From Phycisphaerales bacterium UBA3190 (lineage in GTDB: Bacteria > Planctomycetota > Phycisphaerae > Phycisphaerales > UBA1924): a stretch of 14,001 bases of DNA. Every line of letters starts with the position of its first letter. The stretch's first letter is position 1. Below, in pieces: positions 13,177 through 14,001 of the stretch. The translations under genes were made by a program, and so were the position numbers. The stretch covers positions 38,334 to 52,334 of the forward strand of contig DEXG01000039.1 of NCBI GenBank assembly GCA_002364005.1, written 5' to 3'. Under the pieces are notes generated by a model. That model saw nothing but the letters and a program-made list of their open reading frames with translations. It did not search any database and was not told the origin of the DNA.

Positions 13177-13878
13177 TCAGTGCTGATTCGACGGGACATG
13201 CACCGAGTGGCCCTCTTCGAAGGCCTTCTTATCGAGGGTCTTGCCATGCATGTCGAGCAGTTGCTCGGCGCTGTGGTGCTCGGGGTGGTCCATATTGATC
13301 GCGTAGAGGTAGGCGGCTCGGGTGCCCTCGAAGACCCGGTCCTGCTCGGACGCATCGAATGGCATCGCGTCGAGCGCGGCTTTGAACTCAACCCAACCCG
13401 TGCGCTGCTTCTCGCCGAACGGGTCGAGGTAGCGGGTGCCCTCGGTCTCGCCCAAGCCGTAGGCCTTGCGGACCACGCGGGCGACGAACCGGTTGCCGTT
13501 GCACGCGCCCAGGCGGACATAGTGCAGGCCGAGCAGGTGCAGCGGGTTGTCGCGGCTTGATTCGATGTGCTCGATGAAACGGGTCGTCCCCGGGGTGGGA
13601 TCGATCGATCCGGTTTCGATCCCGAAGAACGCGAGGTCCTCGGCAATATACGGCGAGAGCATCTGCTCCTCGAGCACCAGCTCGCTGACACGCGGATCGG
13701 CCTTGACCGCGTCGCGAAGTGTGGCATCGAGTGTGGTGTTGATGAGCAGCTGCTGCTCAAGCATCCCGATGTAGCCATCTTTGGGCATGGTGCCCTTGAT
13801 GAGCGAGCCGGGGGTTTCCTGGCGTTCAGCGATCTGGTGCAGGGCCCAGTTATCGTCTTTGAGACGGTTGGTCAGCAT
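13177..13878 (-). CDS. Biliverdin-producing haem oxygenase
   Basis: A 233-residue protein read right to left, with an excellent ribosome binding site (AGGAGGAG, plus-strand 13884-13891) five bases before its ATG. The haem oxygenase fold is mostly helical, and the expected landmarks are present. His14 in WALHQIAE corresponds to the proximal haem ligand. LGLHYVRLGACNG (116-128) is the distal helix, with Gly124 and Gly128 spaced as in the LGDLSGG motif of HO-1. YLDPFGEKQRTGWVEFKAAL (150-169) matches the conserved YG...W..F segment. The enzyme opens haem to biliverdin, CO and ferrous iron, and so frees iron from haem. It has no signal peptide, so it is cytosolic. The Fur-like palindrome upstream suggests induction under iron limitation. 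The C-terminal His-rich tail (MDHPEHHS, SVHVPSNQH) is unusual but short. Confidence in the family is high. Confidence 0.85.
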   Translation of the reverse strand: MLTNRLKDDNWALHQIAERQETPGSLIKGTMPKDGYIGMLEQQLLINTTLDATLRDAVKADPRVSELVLEEQMLSPYIAEDLAFFGIETGSIDPTPGTTRFIEHIESSRDNPLHLLGLHYVRLGACNGNRFVARVVRKAYGLGETEGTRYLDPFGEKQRTGWVEFKAALDAMPFDASEQDRVFEGTRAAYLYAINMDHPEHHSAEQLLDMHGKTLDKKAFEEGHSVHVPSNQH

Positions 13879-13883
13879 ATGAA

Positions 13884-13891
13884 CTCCTCCT
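13884..13891 (-). promoter_or_regulatory. Strong ribosome binding site of haem oxygenase
   Basis: The minus strand reads AGGAGGAG five bases before the ATG at 13878. This near-perfect match to the anti-Shine-Dalgarno sequence fixes the start codon. Confidence 0.8.
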
Positions 13892-13910
13892 ATTGAGAAT
13901 GAGTCTCAAT
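13892..13910 (-). promoter_or_regulatory. Fur-box-like palindrome upstream of haem oxygenase
   Basis: A 19-base inverted repeat with perfect seven-base arms: ATTGAGA, centre ATGAG, TCTCAAT. Its core, TGAGAAT-G-AGTCTCA, matches 11 of the 14 informative positions of the 7-1-7 Fur consensus (TGATAAT-n-ATTATCA). It directly abuts the ribosome binding site and lies between two minus-strand genes, so it could block transcription of haem oxygenase when iron is plentiful. Confidence 0.7.
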
Positions 13911-13938
13911 GGTATGCCCGGGAGTTGGCCTTGGTCAT

Positions 13939-14001
13939 TCAGGCATCGAGAAAGAGACGGAGAAACTCGGCGACATCGAAGAAGTTGACCTGATCGTCGG
14001 C
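13939..14001 (-). CDS. C-terminal end of a secreted-type protein with a dockerin-like tail (5' part outside window)
   Basis: Only the last 20 codons and the TGA stop (13939-13941) are in view. The encoded end is ADDQVNFFDVAEFLRLFLDA. The pattern D-x-V-N-F-F-D-V-x-x-F-L is the second half of the EF-hand/dockerin-like tail common at the C-terminus of secreted Phycisphaerae proteins. The gene runs in the same direction as haem oxygenase, and its stop lies 28 bases from the Fur-like palindrome. If the domain is complete outside the window, the protein is probably exported. Its main function cannot be seen. Confidence 0.6.
   Translation of the reverse strand, partial: ADDQVNFFDVAEFLRLFLDA

Noticed and set aside
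13175..13188. Palindrome AATCAGTGCTGATT at the haem oxygenase stop as a terminator
   Set aside because: The loop would be only two to four bases, the stem is AT-rich and there is no T-run. The nine-base stem at 13115-13138 is a far better candidate.
13180..13896. Plus-strand open frames (13180-13560 and 13567-13896) opposite haem oxygenase
   Set aside because: The minus frame has the haem oxygenase landmarks and a strong ribosome binding site. The plus frames have no such support.
1..14001. CRISPR array, tRNA or rRNA genes, insertion sequences
   Set aside because: No regularly spaced short repeats, no tRNA cloverleaf or T-loop pattern, and no transposase-like protein or terminal inverted repeats were seen.

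Overview
The window looks like chromosomal DNA of a GC-rich planctomycete, most likely of the Phycisphaerae. The main clue is the gene fragment at the right edge, whose last 20 residues have the NFFDVAEFL pattern typical of the dockerin-like C-terminal tails on many secreted Phycisphaerae proteins. The ASH-type (choice-of-anchor D) beta-sandwich repeats at the left edge and the BshC-like protein fit this too. The taxonomic call is an inference from a few motifs.

Positions 1-9764 form one tightly packed plus-strand operon encoding the neck and tail of a siphovirus-like particle. The order is: head-tail connector (fused to ASH-type Ig repeats), head-closure candidate, HK97 gp10-like neck protein, tail terminator candidate, tail tube candidate, tail assembly chaperone candidate, short tape measure, then three tip-side proteins (412, 772 and 479 aa). 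Eight of the nine gene junctions overlap by 1 or 4 bases and the ninth leaves 5 bases, so translation is probably coupled. Capsid, portal and terminase genes would lie upstream of the window. No lysis, integrase, repressor or replication gene is visible.

Positions 9765-10029 form the only long non-coding stretch. It holds two hairpins, a 10-base direct repeat with a 20-base period, and the leader of the next gene. This is where the particle operon ends and ordinary chromosomal genes begin.

Positions 10030-13153 carry three plus-strand genes separated by 14 and 11 bases: a soluble family 2 glycosyltransferase, a BshC-like putative cysteine ligase, and a lipoprotein substrate-binding protein of the haem/cobalamin/siderophore ABC-transporter class. 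Converging on them from the minus strand is a biliverdin-forming haem oxygenase (13177-13878). Its upstream region has a 19-base Fur-box-like palindrome overlapping the start of a strong ribosome binding site region, and its intrinsic terminator lies inside the 3' end of the substrate-binding protein gene. The binding protein and haem oxygenase suggest an iron/haem acquisition locus.

The most interesting points are the Ig-repeat/connector fusion, the three exact 60-residue cysteine-bearing repeats in the last tail gene, and the possibility that this compact module without visible lysis or integration genes belongs to a domesticated, gene-transfer-agent-like particle or a defective prophage.
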